A DNA stretch of 64,000 nt from Naegleria lovaniensis (taxonomy: Eukaryota; Heterolobosea; Eutetramitea; Acrasida; Naegleriidae), in assembly GCF_003324165.1 (NCBI RefSeq), contig NW_025407830.1:248001-312000 (forward strand), in the 5' to 3' direction. A model generated the notes under the pieces. That model made no database searches, was not told the DNA's origin, and was given only the letters and a program-made list of their open reading frames with translations. This document shows, piece after piece, positions 1 to 10,731 of this stretch; position 1 is the stretch's first letter; the number at the start of each line of letters is the position of its first letter. A program made the translations under genes and the position numbers.

Positions 1-351
1 AATGTCTATGGCGTGCAAATTCCTCATTGTGAAGGTAGGGCTGGTATGGCACGTTTATTGCTGGATCATTCGGTCAATGTTGATTCGTTGGACACTGAAT
101 TTTTGGTGGCTGAACTCAAGAAGCATTTACCACATTATGCCATTCCACTCTTCTTGCGAGTGTCGACAACAGAGAGTGACAAGACGAGTACACTGAAATT
201 TATCAAGAGTCACTATCAGGCTGAAGGTTTTGATTTGGACAAAGTAGGTCAAGACAAGATTTTGTTTTTAGATCCAACCACCAAGAACAAGTACACTACT
301 CTGAGCAGAGAAGTATTCCAATCGATTGTGGAGGGCAAAATAAGATTGTAA
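1..351 (+). CDS. Long/very-long-chain acyl-CoA synthetase, FATP (SLC27) type, C-terminal fragment
   Basis: The frame is open from base 1 (N-V-Y-G-V...), so the gene starts left of the window and only the last 116 residues are present. The fragment carries blocks typical of the C-terminal subdomain of FATP/very-long-chain acyl-CoA synthetases: NVYGV, EGRAGMA, then LPHYAIPLFLR, then KFIKSHYQAEGFD. In this family the C-terminal subdomain swings over the adenylate to allow thioester formation with CoA. Known role: ATP-dependent activation of long or very long fatty acids, usually on ER or peroxisomal membranes and linked to uptake. The catalytic AMP-binding core lies outside the window, so substrate range cannot be judged. 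The stop at 349-351 is followed by an AT-rich spacer. The next gene converges from the other strand about 105 bases downstream. Confidence 0.85.
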   Translation, partial: NVYGVQIPHCEGRAGMARLLLDHSVNVDSLDTEFLVAELKKHLPHYAIPLFLRVSTTESDKTSTLKFIKSHYQAEGFDLDKVGQDKILFLDPTTKNKYTTLSREVFQSIVEGKIRL

Positions 352-458
352 GATCTTTATAGTAAGCTATTTTCACATTGTGGCTTTCTCATCAGCCTCT
401 TACATCAAGCGATAAAATAAATATCAGTATTTATAATTGGATATCACACAGGGACTTG

Positions 459-1736
459 TTAGCGTCTATTGTTGTTGATTAACCTAGATTGAGCTTGTTG
501 AGGTTGTGGAGGCGTGGGTGTTGGTGCCACATGTTCCTCTTCGGCTTCTTCTATTTCATCTTCCTCTTCATCGTTACCATGGGCATTCAGGAATTCTCTT
601 TCCGTGGTTGGATCAAGTTGAAAGCCAGTCAAATCGGCCATAAAATGCAATATTTGTTCCGAGTTCAACAATTCTTTTCTCAACCTAGATCCTCGTTGAT
701 AAATGTACAAAATGCTGCTCGAGTCGCGAGTTTTCATTGCTTGCTCGTTCTTATTTTTTTCCAAATAGAATTGCTTTTCAAATTGTTGTACTAATTTTTC
801 AGGCAAGCCAAATACTGGATGTGATTTTCCCTTATGAATATTCATTCTACTCAAGTATTTCCACAAATCTTCTTCAGCGAGACGATTCTTTTTAGTTTCA
901 ATAAGGCAAACTATAACCATCAGCAAACCTAGGTGAGCCTGCTCAATTCCAGAAAATGAATCAAATTCCTCTCTCTTGTTTTGAATACTCTTAAAGTTAG
1001 ATTCTCGTTGCTCCTTTTTACTCATGCTCAGCATGGGTAGTCCGTTATCAGCAGGAGCTAATCTTAACATCCAAATACCTGTTGATTTTTTCTTTGGATT
1101 CTTTTGTTTCTTTTGTGATGCTGTTTGAGTAGCTGTTGACTTGGTTGTGACATCGGCATTTGGATCATGTCGATCAATCTCTAACAATTCAAATCCGAAA
1201 ATTTTCAGAAATCGTTCTTGTGCCAGTGAAATCAAATGATCGAGGAGACCTTTTCGTTTTTTATACCTCTCTCCGAGAACAGCTGTCGCCACATCGTCTC
1301 TCTTAATGGGCAATTTGTTGGTATCTTTAAATAAACAAAATCTCATTAAATTTCCAAGCAATTGTTCAATTTCATCATCAGAGGTTCCTCCAAAATCATT
1401 CACTTTACCATTAAATTCTCCGTCTTCATCTGCTTTCTTCTTTTTTCTTCCTCCACCACGTGATGATGTTGCTCCTTTTCGTTTCCGAGCTTGAGTACTG
1501 GTTACTTCTTCCTCTTCTTCGTACTCCTCTTCTTGTTCTTCTTCTTCTTCCTCTTCGGGATCTTCTTGTGTTGGCCTTACATATCGTTGTGATGATGAGA
1601 ATGAGGATTGTTGTGATGATGATGCTGCTTGTTGGGATGATGAAGCGTTATGAACAAGCCTTCTCCGTGGAGCCTGTCGATGATCATTACATGTATGTGA
1701 ATCATCATGATATCGGGTATAGATGATCCAATGATT
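459..1736 (-). CDS. MAGE-domain protein, NSMCE3/Nse3-like subunit of the SMC5/6 complex (start unresolved)
   Basis: The protein has a MAGE homology domain made of tandem winged helices. Recognisable stretches include RYKKRKGLLDHLI, QERFLKIFGFELLEID, then GLLMVIVCLI and the EEDLWKYLSRMNI block. Outside animals, single-copy MAGE proteins are Nse3, which pairs with Nse1 and Nse4 in the SMC5/6 DNA-repair complex; the function is inferred from that. The domain is preceded by a low-complexity N terminus rich in Glu, Ser, Gln and Lys/Arg, and followed by an acidic, Pro/Gln-rich tail. The frame is open from 1736 down to the stop at 459 but has no in-frame ATG upstream of the domain. GTG at 1403 is the only apparent start-like codon there. 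Either a short first exon lies further right or a base is missing. The end given here is the limit of the open frame, not a claimed start. Confidence 0.72.
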   Translation of the reverse strand, partial: NHWIIYTRYHDDSHTCNDHRQAPRRRLVHNASSSQQAASSSQQSSFSSSQRYVRPTQEDPEEEEEEEQEEEYEEEEEVTSTQARKRKGATSSRGGGRKKKKADEDGEFNGKVNDFGGTSDDEIEQLLGNLMRFCLFKDTNKLPIKRDDVATAVLGERYKKRKGLLDHLISLAQERFLKIFGFELLEIDRHDPNADVTTKSTATQTASQKKQKNPKKKSTGIWMLRLAPADNGLPMLSMSKKEQRESNFKSIQNKREEFDSFSGIEQAHLGLLMVIVCLIETKKNRLAEEDLWKYLSRMNIHKGKSHPVFGLPEKLVQQFEKQFYLEKNKNEQAMKTRDSSSILYIYQRGSRLRKELLNSEQILHFMADLTGFQLDPTTEREFLNAHGNDEEEDEIEEAEEEHVAPTPTPPQPQQAQSRLINNNRR

Positions 1737-2032
1737 TCATTCCGAACAAGGATATGGTCGTGTTACGAAAAATAATTTTGAAAAAAAACTCTCCTCGCAC
1801 AAACTACAACGTACTACAACGTACCATTTTTTTTTAATTTGAAAAACAAAATTTCTCCCAATCCAAAGAAGCATTTTGTTTTCACACAACACTTGGGCTG
1901 GTTTATTCATAAAATTGCAATCCTCTTGTCCTGTACAATTAGAACACTGTAATGATCAGTGAATAAGAAGCTTCAAGTGTCAAAAAAGTTTGTTTCAAAC
2001 TCGACGTTGAATTTGAAATTGAACCAAAAAAA

Positions 2033-2847
2033 ATGTTCAATTCCAACAGTGCTGATACTCTCTGCAAACCTTCATCATGGCAAGTGACACTTGAATTAAT
2101 AGATTTAAATCCCATCACCAAGGAGAGTTCATTATTCATTGAAGCTTTCTCAAGAAATCTGGAAACGAAAGGGATGCTTTGATATTTAACTGTGAAACAG
2201 ATAAATGTGTGTACAAGTATGATTTACAAAATATTTTGGACATGTCAAATCGATCAGAGTTGTCACAAACAGAGCCAGAATGTAAATATTTGTGGAAATC
2301 TCAACCTTTAAATCAAGTGGAGGGGATGTTGATTCATAATTATGAACATGACGGCAAATGTTTATTTGTTTGTGATCCTGGATTGTCAGAAATTCGAATT
2401 CTGAATTTAAAAACAGGTGATGTTCTTGGGTCCATTAAGACGCAAGAAAAACCCTATGGTATTGCTAGCACGAGTCTCGATGGAGACTTGATGATTACAG
2501 TATTCCATCAAGTTCTCGTTCTACAAAAAAACAATTCAGGAGAATATTTTACCAAAAACATCATTGAAAAACCACATGAATCATGTTGTGTCTTTAGTTT
2601 TCCTTATTCTTTGGTTGTTGATTCAATTTCACAACAACTCATGGTTATGGATAGCGATGAAGGAAAAATACATGTGCTTTCTCTCAAAGATGGAACAGAA
2701 TTGATATGTTTCAATGGTCCATCTGACAACGCATTTTCTGATTATTCCTTTTCATTGAGTTTAAGCGGTGCATGTCTGAACGAATATTCAGGAGAGCTGT
2801 TTGTGTGTGATTTTTATTCCCAACGTGTGTTGATTTTTAAAAATTAG
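2033..2847 (+). CDS. NHL/beta-propeller-like protein, reading frame broken once
   Basis: The reading starts at ATG 2033 (MFNSNSADTLCKPSSW) and runs to a TGA at 2180-2182. A second frame, one base away, carries the rest: IFNCETDKCVYKYDLQ and so on to the stop at 2845-2847. One additional T in the TTT run at 2178-2180 would join the two as ..GMLLIFNCETDKC... The break may therefore be an assembly error, or a real one-base loss in a decaying gene. The second part has propeller-blade-like repeats: CLFVCDPGLSEIRILNL, QQLMVMDSDEGKIHVL, GELFVCDFYSQRVLIF. They resemble NHL repeats, which form scaffolding or binding propellers. The first frame is open back to about 1964, so the true start may lie upstream. 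No specific function can be assigned. Confidence 0.55.
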
Positions 2848-3035
2848 TGACAGGGGTCACACGATGAGTGTTGGCAACTTATTTAATGCATTCCAAGCAT
2901 TTCTCCCGTTAGCAAGACAGTATCAACGAGTAATCCAACTTTGGAGTTTTTCATGAATAAATCAATGAAGAATTTGAACAGGAATGTTTGACTTGACCAA
3001 ACGATTACAAAAACAACTCCAAAAAATAGTCAAAA

Positions 3036-4467
3036 ATGTTTCTTGGAAAATTAGCGATCGGAGTCATTCTTTCAATTTATATTGCATTGAGAGGTTATCG
3101 GAAGAAGTCTTTGGATTTATCGGGATCTCTCACTGCACTCCTTGTTGGATTTATTTCCATCTGTGGAGGATTATCATGGACACTGATCTTGTTGTTTTTC
3201 TTTGTAACTTGTTCCGCTCTCACAAAATATAAAGCAGATATTAAAAAGAAAAGAGAAGATGGATACAAGGAAGGAGGACAGGTAATTATTGTTGATCATA
3301 ATGGTCATCCGTTGGTTATATTAATGAATCATTTATTGTTGATCAACCAAAATCGATGGATAACAATGAATGACTTGATGAAAAATAATCTTTTGATTGA
3401 TCCATATTCAAAAATTCTCATCTCTTTTTATATTGCATTATTACATTCATATTATTGTTTGCGTACGCAATGATGGAAATTAATGATCATCATCAATATA
3501 GAGAAATTTCGAACAAGTGATTGCGAATGGATTCTTTCCAACCTTTATTTGTCTATTGTATCAAATTGTGAGAGTATTCCAATTTGAAAATTTTGAAGCA
3601 ATGTATTTGCAATCTCAAAAGACCAATACTCCTATGGAGTTTTCAAGAATTGAGGTGCATCGATATTTGTATGGAAATTTCTATTATTTCAATTCTAAAG
3701 ATTATCCGTTAAAGACATTCTTGCTCGTTTGCTATCTTTGTTGCTATATTGCAAATACAAGTGATACATGGTCATCAGAGTATGGAATTTTGTCCAAGAA
3801 AGAACCAATATTTATTTTGAATTTTAAGCAAACTTTGCATGGGGTGAGTTTTGCATTATTATTACAGTGCAGTATGAATCTTTAACCAATGTATGTGGGA
3901 ATACCGAATCTGTCAAAATATTTCAAATGAAACACACAAAGGTGAATGGTGGCGTGAGCTCATCTGGATATTTAGCAAGTTTGGTTTGTGGAATTTCATA
4001 TTCTGTGCTTTGCCTCTTTATGATTTGCTTGGACTTCTTTTATGCTCGATTTATTGGATTTAATGAAATTGGAACAATGCTTGTGGGTGGAAATGAAACT
4101 TCTCAATTGCCACTTTTAACACAATTATTCACCGTATTGAGTTACCAATATCCAATTGTAATTTTATGCATTTTCTCTGCATTGTTTGGTACTACTTTGG
4201 ACAGTGTGTTAGGAGCCATCTTTGAATATTCAGGTAGGTATTGTGTGAATTTTCAAAATTAATGGAATTACTTTCAATTACTATCCACTCGAATGGATAA
4301 TAGGATATGATGAGGAAAAGAAGATGGTTGTGAAAAAACCTGGTGGAGCAAAAGTTAAACATATTTCTGGATTTGGCATTTTGAATGGAAATCAAGTGAA
4401 TTTTCTTTCTGGATGCATTACTAGTCTTGTGTGCGCAACGATCAGCTTGTGGTTGTTCAATTTTTAA
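3036..4467 (+). CDS. TMEM19 / DUF92-family multi-pass membrane protein, four exons
   Basis: I place exons at 3036-3281, 3502-3843, 3942-4233 and 4304-4467, with GT..AG introns in compatible phases. Family landmarks appear in order: SGSLTALLVGF in the first hydrophobic block; YKEGGQ joined across intron 1 to RNFEQVIANG; then TSDTWSSEYGIL; then across intron 2 a NGGVSSSGYLAS motif; then LDSVLGAIFEYSG joined to YDEEKK; and finally HISGFGILNGNQVNFLSG near the C terminus. This matches the conserved core of TMEM19 proteins, a family that includes the plant phytyl-phosphate kinase VTE6. The protein has several predicted membrane spans. ATG 3036 starts directly before the first span. The function in this organism is not known. 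The intron 2 boundary (3844-3941) was chosen because it restores the conserved Asn-Gly-Gly motif; a shorter alternative acceptor exists at 3872. Confidence 0.8.
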
Positions 4468-4690
4468 TTCCTATGCGTTGCATAATGGTTCAAAGTTAAC
4501 GTATGATTTGTAGTGATGATGGCTAGACTACTTACTGTGAACTAAGATCTAGCGACCACATTAAAGTTAATTGAAAAGCTTCACGATTGATTTGATGGAG
4601 GACGACTTTTTGAATTTTCGCTTAACCTTTCACCACCTTAAAACATGAACTCAATGGATCAAAGAAAAGAATAACCAATAGTTAATGAAT

Positions 4691-4808
4691 GGCTACGGCC
4701 ATATCACGATGAATGCACCTCATCCCGTCCGATTTGAGAAGTTAAGCATCGTCGAGCTGCATCAGTACTGAGGTTGGAGACAACTTGGGAACCTGCAGTG
4801 CTGTAGCC
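4691..4808 (+). rRNA. 5S ribosomal RNA gene
   Basis: The sequence begins GGCTACGGCCAT and ends TGCTGTAGCC, so the termini can pair as helix I. Inside are the family hallmarks: the loop A/helix III segment CATCCCGTCCGATTTGAGAA, the A-box-like GTTAAGC, and the C-box GGTTGGAGACAACTTGGGAA. These are parts of the internal RNA polymerase III promoter. The length, about 118 nt, is normal. It stands alone between protein genes. In Naegleria the large rRNAs are known to be on an extrachromosomal circle, so a chromosomal 5S gene is expected. Confidence 0.95.
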
Positions 4809-4813
4809 TTTTT
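4809..4813 (+). terminator. RNA polymerase III T-run terminator of the 5S gene
   Basis: A run of five T directly follows the last paired base of the 5S gene, and a second T run lies a few bases on. This is the standard Pol III stop signal. Confidence 0.8.
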
Positions 4814-5032
4814 ATTTTTCCCGAAAAGCTTGAACGAGTCTTCTTTTACAAGCCAATGATTTTGCCCAAAGAGGAAATGAAGAGTTTCAAATGGTCACGT
4901 TAGTTCAAAAAAAGAAGCCATTTTTCGTATAATCAGCAACCATTGGATATCATCATTGATAATTATTTATGTTGAGATTGCAGGTAGGTTACTTGTCGTT
5001 CAACAAATTCACCTGGACCTAGACATTCGGCT

Positions 5033-6247
5033 ATGGCTATTTCCACTCTTCATTATGGTTTCATTTTCATCCTTTTCTGCTATTCCAGAATTGATCGTTC
5101 ACTTGTAAGGCAACCAATTTCATTACAAACATTTCATTTCCGGAAAAAAATGAAAACGAATGATCATCATTCACCCACAACGATCGTACAATTAATTGAT
5201 CTTCATAGTGTGGATTATCATCATGATGATGATTTAGATCATTCCATATTTATTACTTCTCTGTTTCATAAATTATGTAAACGCATGAGAAAGAAACAAC
5301 GTAAAATCTTTCAAGGAAATTTTACATTGGTGCATACGATTGAACAAGATCACGCCATGACTCCCTATGTATTACGGATTTCATATCTCTATAATTGTAT
5401 TATGGTCGGAAATGCAGGAGATAGGAATTATCTCAGTCTTTTTGATTTAAATACGAAACAACATTTACGTAATGTAGTGTTACCACAACTGCCATATTAT
5501 TTGTGTGTTGAAGAATCAAATATTGATCATCAATTGGTATCAAAAAATACCAAACATTATTCAAATTTGATTATCATGTTTGAAGGGATGATGAGAAAAT
5601 ATAAATTAAGAGATTTGATGTTCTCTAGTAAGGATAATAATGAAGTATTGAAAAATGTTGAAAATCAACAACAACAATTAATGGCCACCCATAAGGATGG
5701 TGAAGAATCGACAAGTCCGCCCAGTGCTGCACACTTGTGGCAAATAGACAATATGGAAAACGCATCTTCAGTAACAATCAAATACTCTCATTGTCCCTCA
5801 GAGAATATAATTTATACGTGTTGGAAAGAAGAAATATGGATGATCCGTTCAGAGAATGGTGAAAAATTGAAGGCTCTCCAAATACTCAACTATCCAACGA
5901 CAAATATTCATTGTTTAGAATACACATCAAGAGGCGACATTATTATGTGTGATGATAACACATGTTACAAATTAAGGGAACAAGCGGATGGTAATTGGGA
6001 ATCAGTTTTATGTTTTGGAGAAAATAGCAGCTTGATGAATGTGGTAGAAGTAATATACGAAGACAAAAGTGGTCATTCTATTGTGTGCTCTCATTCGAAA
6101 AGCAATGGCAAAATTGTGATATTTCACGAAAATGGAGAGGTTTTTAAAGAATACTCATGTGACACCATCTCATGTTGTGTCAATGAAAGGAATGGCCAGT
6201 TAATTGTTGCCAGCCATTATGACCATAAAATTTGCTTTTATTGTTAA
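5033..6247 (+). CDS. Beta-propeller-like protein of unknown function
   Basis: This is a single open frame of 404 codons from ATG 5033. The N terminus (MAISTLHYGFIFILFCYS) is hydrophobic and could be a signal or anchor. A later Met (MKTNDHH, residue 41) is a possible alternative start. The C-terminal half has repeated short beta-strand blocks, for example GDIIMCDDNTCYKL, HSIVCSHSKSNGKIVIF and NGQLIVASHYDHKICFYC. These resemble the degenerate blades of the protein at 2033-2847, so the two may be distant paralogues. I do not recognise a catalytic motif. It is followed 47 bases later by the 3' end of the convergent importin gene. Confidence 0.65.
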   Translation: MAISTLHYGFIFILFCYSRIDRSLVRQPISLQTFHFRKKMKTNDHHSPTTIVQLIDLHSVDYHHDDDLDHSIFITSLFHKLCKRMRKKQRKIFQGNFTLVHTIEQDHAMTPYVLRISYLYNCIMVGNAGDRNYLSLFDLNTKQHLRNVVLPQLPYYLCVEESNIDHQLVSKNTKHYSNLIIMFEGMMRKYKLRDLMFSSKDNNEVLKNVENQQQQLMATHKDGEESTSPPSAAHLWQIDNMENASSVTIKYSHCPSENIIYTCWKEEIWMIRSENGEKLKALQILNYPTTNIHCLEYTSRGDIIMCDDNTCYKLREQADGNWESVLCFGENSSLMNVVEVIYEDKSGHSIVCSHSKSNGKIVIFHENGEVFKEYSCDTISCCVNERNGQLIVASHYDHKICFYC

Positions 6248-6294
6248 TTTATGAATTCTAAGCTTGCAAGAGAGAGGTGGTAATTAGATTAAAT

Positions 6295-9200
6295 TTATTG
6301 CTGAGCTGCATGATTCATGAGTTGTTGCAATGCATTCTTATCTTCATTGCTTGATTGAGAAATCACTTTTTGGAACACAGAGGCAGCATTTGAAGAGAAG
6401 GCAATCATGGCCTTTCCAAAGTAAACTTTTTCATCAAACTTATCAATAGGTGAATCAAAGACTTCCATTTCATCAATATCCTCATCGGCTTGGGCATCAT
6501 AGGCCGAGTTGGTGAGTGCTTCCACAATTTTCTTTAAATTAGTATCCTGTTTCAATGCGTCTACAGAGAGTGTTAATTGTTTAGAGGGTTGACCATTTCC
6601 ATCATTGTATTCGTCTTCTTCCGAGTCATAGTCATCATAGAAGGCGTTTTCATCTCCATCATTCTGTTTCTGTTCCTCTACTTTTTGTTTCAATTCATTC
6701 ATTTCGACAAGCAGCTTGACACAAGCACTCACAATGTATGAAATATTTTCTTGAAGTGGTTTTGGTAAATTAGCAAAATTAGCATAACCAATAATGTTTG
6801 AAAATGCAAGAACTGCAACCTTCTTATCATAAATTCGTTTAAAATAAGGTAAACTTTGGAACCATTTGGTAAATAATTTCAAAGTCAGTTGTTTGGATTC
6901 CACATAACTGAGTGCAAGTTCCATATTATAAATGATAGCATCAGCAAACACTTCTAATAATAAAACAGTAAAAGCAGGTGTCTCTGCCAAATCAATTTGA
7001 CACATGACCATTTCTAAATATTTTGGAATTTCACTGTCAATAGCTCCTTTACAATGTTGAAGCATGCATGAAAGAATCTTGCAAGCTCCTTGTGCTTCCT
7101 TTTCAACTGTCTCAGCATCTTTAGCCAAATGTTTAGCGCACAAATGATACACCATTGTGACATGATCTGGATTTGATAAAAACTTTTGAGTATCCGTTGA
7201 AATATAATTATCTAATGGAGCAACTAAATATCCAATAAAATCATAAGCCCATCCACTAAATGCATTGTAAATGGTTGGTAACAAATTCCAACAATTTTCT
7301 GAAATAGATCCATTGCAATGATATGTCAAATAAACCAACATATCCATGGCAGATTCCACATAGTCATATCCTTGATCATGAGATTCTAAAATCTTGGCAA
7401 TGAGTGGCAATAACACTGGTTCTAATTGTCTATAAACACTAGGTTTGGATCTAAATGACTCAAGCAATGTCATGATGGTGTGAATACAATTATCCATGAG
7501 AATATCTTCTTCAACATTATCTACGTCATTGTCTCCTTCATCTTCAAAAAGACGCAAATAAGCAGCAGCCATTCGACTACAAATATTCACTGCATAAGGT
7601 TCCATTTCCTCAGCAAATGCTTCAACAAGTAGTTCAATACTTTGCACGACAGTAGAGTGTTCCATTTCATTCATAATATTCATATAGACGTCCAATAATT
7701 GTGGAAGAATTGGTCTCACATGTTGAGTAGCAGATTCCAAATGCAAAAGACAACTCAATCCTAAACCTGCTTGAACTCGAACTGGAATTTGCTTATCTTT
7801 AAGACAATCAAGAATGAGTTGCATTCCTTGAACAGGTGTTTCTGGATTTTTGAAAGGTGCAGCTGCAAAACATCCAAGCATCCAACAAGCTCTTGCTCTT
7901 AAATATGGACAAGTTTCATTTTTGAATTCTGGATAGACGAACATGAGAAGGAGTTCTTCAAGCTTATCTTTGGTCATGTTATTTTTCAAGAAGAGTTGTC
8001 TCGTGTTACCAATGGAATATAAAACACCATCTTTGAGTTGTGGATTGACATTGGTGTTATCTGCGTAACTTGTCAAGACTTGTGTCACATATTGGAGATA
8101 GATTGGGAATGCATCCTTTCTACGAACTTTTAACAAACTTGACAAAGTACCCATAGCATTCATTCTGGTATTCCATAAATCTTCTACCAGGTCATAACCA
8201 ATTCGAAGCCATTCTTGAGGATCATATTCCCACATTTCTGCATCCTGTGCAGTAAAAGTCAAATAAGGGAAAATATACTCAACAATCAATGATTGTAATC
8301 TTGAAGCAATGGAATGCTTGTAAACATCAGGATTAGCCACACAAGCATCCAAATATCTAAATGAAAGAGTCACGATACGATATGGCACAAAAGCTCCCTT
8401 AAGATTGAATTGAACCAATTGAAGGAACAAATCCAAGAATTTCACAGACCACTGTGAAACAAAATATTGAGCAATAGTGGCTTCTTCTTGACAAATTTCT
8501 TTCACCTCAAGAGTAGAAGATGTAATGAGAAGTCGATACGCAAAATGACCAACCCATTTCTTAACTTTCCAATGTGGGTTATCAACATTTTCAATGTGAT
8601 GTGGAGGAACTTCAATTTTGTAACATTCCAAAAGCATTTCCATCAATTTGTTAAATCGATCAAATTTTCCTTCTTTCACTTCCCAATAATAGTATCGAGG
8701 TGTTCCAAGAGAAAAGGCACACCAAACAATTTTTGTAATCAATGTTCTCATGGATGCAAATTCATCGGTATTTTGACTCAATAAATATTGGAATAATCCT
8801 GTAACAATATCAAAAGTTCTGTCAACAATGTCATTTACAGCAATTCGATATTGTTCTCCAGGAGCATTCTTATATCTTTTCAATAATCCATACAAAGCCA
8901 ATAATGCTGCATAGACACAATTCACACCATTCGATCTTAACATGTTAATAATTTCATCCACGAGACTTAACCAATTCACAGGATAATCCGAATAGACAAT
9001 TACTTGATAAATGACACACAATTGATTCTGAACAATGTGTGGAGAGAGAATCATGGCTCTAAGAATATTTTCTCTCAAAAATTGTTTATCTTCGGGATGC
9101 ATTTCAGGAATTGGAGGAAGAGAATTTGAATCAACAGCGACCTCAAGTTGATCATCGTCAAATTCATCAATTAAACTTCTTCGAGTCGTGTCGTAATGTT

Positions 9201-9429
9201 TCACAGCAAGATTCTTCAAAAAGATGACTCCTGCTTGTTGAATGTAGAGAGATTGTTGTGAGGAATCTTGTTGGGATTGTAAAATTAATGAGAGGATGGC
9301 ACTTGGGAATCCCTTGACGTGTTTCCAATCACTGAGAAGTTTCTCGGCTTCTAATTGATGGTTTCGGTTCGGATTGAACGTGTTGAGGAGAACCAATTGA
9401 ATTTGTTCGAGAGATGGTAAGTGGTTCAT
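6295..9429 (-). CDS. Importin-7/8-type karyopherin beta (RanBP7/8, Nmd5/Sxm1 family)
   Basis: This is a single-exon gene of 1044 codons, close to the usual ~1040 residues of importin-7/8. The N-terminal importin-beta region is clear: a first HEAT pair with ERs-type spacing (NHQLEAEKLLSDWKHVKGFP), then QQAGVIFLKNLAVKHY and DKQFLRENILRAMILSP. HEAT repeats continue through the protein (for example YLRARACWMLGCFA and VRVQAGLGLSCLLHLES). Near residues 945-965 is an acidic patch, DDYDSEEDEYNDGNG, as seen in this subfamily. Known role: nuclear import of ribosomal proteins, histone H1 and other cargo in exchange with RanGTP. The ATG at 9427-9429 directly begins the conserved domain. Confidence 0.92.
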   Translation of the reverse strand: MNHLPSLEQIQLVLLNTFNPNRNHQLEAEKLLSDWKHVKGFPSAILSLILQSQQDSSQQSLYIQQAGVIFLKNLAVKHYDTTRRSLIDEFDDDQLEVAVDSNSLPPIPEMHPEDKQFLRENILRAMILSPHIVQNQLCVIYQVIVYSDYPVNWLSLVDEIINMLRSNGVNCVYAALLALYGLLKRYKNAPGEQYRIAVNDIVDRTFDIVTGLFQYLLSQNTDEFASMRTLITKIVWCAFSLGTPRYYYWEVKEGKFDRFNKLMEMLLECYKIEVPPHHIENVDNPHWKVKKWVGHFAYRLLITSSTLEVKEICQEEATIAQYFVSQWSVKFLDLFLQLVQFNLKGAFVPYRIVTLSFRYLDACVANPDVYKHSIASRLQSLIVEYIFPYLTFTAQDAEMWEYDPQEWLRIGYDLVEDLWNTRMNAMGTLSSLLKVRRKDAFPIYLQYVTQVLTSYADNTNVNPQLKDGVLYSIGNTRQLFLKNNMTKDKLEELLLMFVYPEFKNETCPYLRARACWMLGCFAAAPFKNPETPVQGMQLILDCLKDKQIPVRVQAGLGLSCLLHLESATQHVRPILPQLLDVYMNIMNEMEHSTVVQSIELLVEAFAEEMEPYAVNICSRMAAAYLRLFEDEGDNDVDNVEEDILMDNCIHTIMTLLESFRSKPSVYRQLEPVLLPLIAKILESHDQGYDYVESAMDMLVYLTYHCNGSISENCWNLLPTIYNAFSGWAYDFIGYLVAPLDNYISTDTQKFLSNPDHVTMVYHLCAKHLAKDAETVEKEAQGACKILSCMLQHCKGAIDSEIPKYLEMVMCQIDLAETPAFTVLLLEVFADAIIYNMELALSYVESKQLTLKLFTKWFQSLPYFKRIYDKKVAVLAFSNIIGYANFANLPKPLQENISYIVSACVKLLVEMNELKQKVEEQKQNDGDENAFYDDYDSEEDEYNDGNGQPSKQLTLSVDALKQDTNLKKIVEALTNSAYDAQADEDIDEMEVFDSPIDKFDEKVYFGKAMIAFSSNAASVFQKVISQSSNEDKNALQQLMNHAAQQ

Positions 9430-9676
9430 GATGTTATATTATATAACGATTAATAATCAATAATTGTTTTTTGGTGTTGATGAGAAGGAATAATAATGTG
9501 AATGAGGTGGACTATGGACGATGAGTCAGTGCGTGTGAAACAATTGAACCTTGTAGTGATGATGGTTCACTATTTTTTTGAAGTCGAAAATAATTTTAAA
9601 TCCTTTGAAGCCATCGTGCATACTCTTCACCATGATGATGAGGAAGGGCCTTTTTGAAGAGTCATGTAATTTACTA

Positions 9677-10608
9677 CTATACAATGATTTCTAAAAAGTC
9701 ACAATGATCACATCTTAATGTCACAAAGGTCATACCTGCTCGTTGTTCGGCCAACACCTTTGGTTCTGTTTGTTGTCGATGACCGGTTAAACAAAAAACG
9801 AAAAATTGTGATGAAAGACAATGATACAATTAGCTTAGCAAACATACCCTTATTACATTGCGACTTGTGTTCGCCATAGCAATCAATCACTTGTTGGGAA
9901 ACGAATTTCACTGACAGTCCATTGAGCTGTAATAGTGTTAAATTATAATGCAAAATAAATTCATCCAAGTTCAAATATTAATTGAATATAACATTAAAAT
10001 CAATTGAAAAGCAAATAAAAACGAACAGATGTGGGGATTCGAAGACCACACTTGCAACAAAGCGAGTGTTTGGTTTCGAGAAGGTTATTTTTCTTACACA
10101 AAGGGCATAGAAATACGGACTTTTCATAAAAATTAATTAATTCTTCCATGTCTTGTGCTTCCAACCGTTGTTGTTCTTCATATTCACGTAATTGTTCTTC
10201 ATCTTCCTCTCGAAATTCTGTTTCCACTTCTTGTTGTAATTCCCACAATAATTCATTATATTCATCGTCAGTCATTGAGCCTTTGTCCTGTGCCATCAAT
10301 CGTTCCAACTCTAATCGACAAGCATTCATATATTCATCATAGGGATTAAATTCTTCCAATGATGATCCGAGATGATGTGCAGCAAATGGATCTCGTACTT
10401 GATCTCTCAACAGTTTTCTCTTGTCTTTTAAATTTTCAATGGCTCTAGCCTTCAATACTTGTTTGTATTCTGTTTTCCGAACTTTAATGGAGGCTTCTCT
10501 TGGGAGTGAGAAATGCCCCGATGATATTGTTTCATTTCCCTCCGATGAAGATGGTTGTTGAGCAAAAAACGAGGGTGACTGAAAGGGTGATGAATGATTT
10601 GGAAACAT
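9677..10608 (-). CDS. RPA-interacting protein (RPAIN/RIP-alpha-like), three exons
   Basis: Exons lie at 10027-10608, 9848-9926 and 9677-9735, with introns 9927-10026 and 9736-9847. Together they encode 239 residues. The C-terminal zinc-ribbon-like module is split over the exons. A first CPLC knuckle and a CCKCGLRIPTS segment are in exon 1. RCDHCDFLEIIV at the extreme C terminus is in exon 3, exactly where RPAIN proteins have their final Cys pair. The centre is a long acidic, Gln/Glu-rich helix. Known role: binding replication protein A and escorting it into the nucleus with importin beta. The first 5' splice site is GTTCGT, slightly unusual, but both junctions keep frame and restore the family ending. 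Divergent neighbour: importin-7/8. Confidence 0.82.
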
Positions 10609-10731
10609 TTTTTAAAAAACTAATTTTATTGGAATTCGTTCTTGCTTTCACTGGAACATGTTTCTTTCTGTTTTGAACAAGTTCACAAAATCAATTGAAA
10701 AACAAATGTCCAGCGAGTTCCATGTGGATGA

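Noticed and set aside
1460-1726. Plus-strand open frame opposite the NSMCE3-like N terminus
   Set aside because: It mirrors the Glu/Ser-rich repeats of the minus-strand gene and has no family resemblance.
3844-3872. 29-nt version of TMEM19 intron 2
   Set aside because: The longer intron to 3941 restores the conserved NGGVS motif and is closer to normal intron size.
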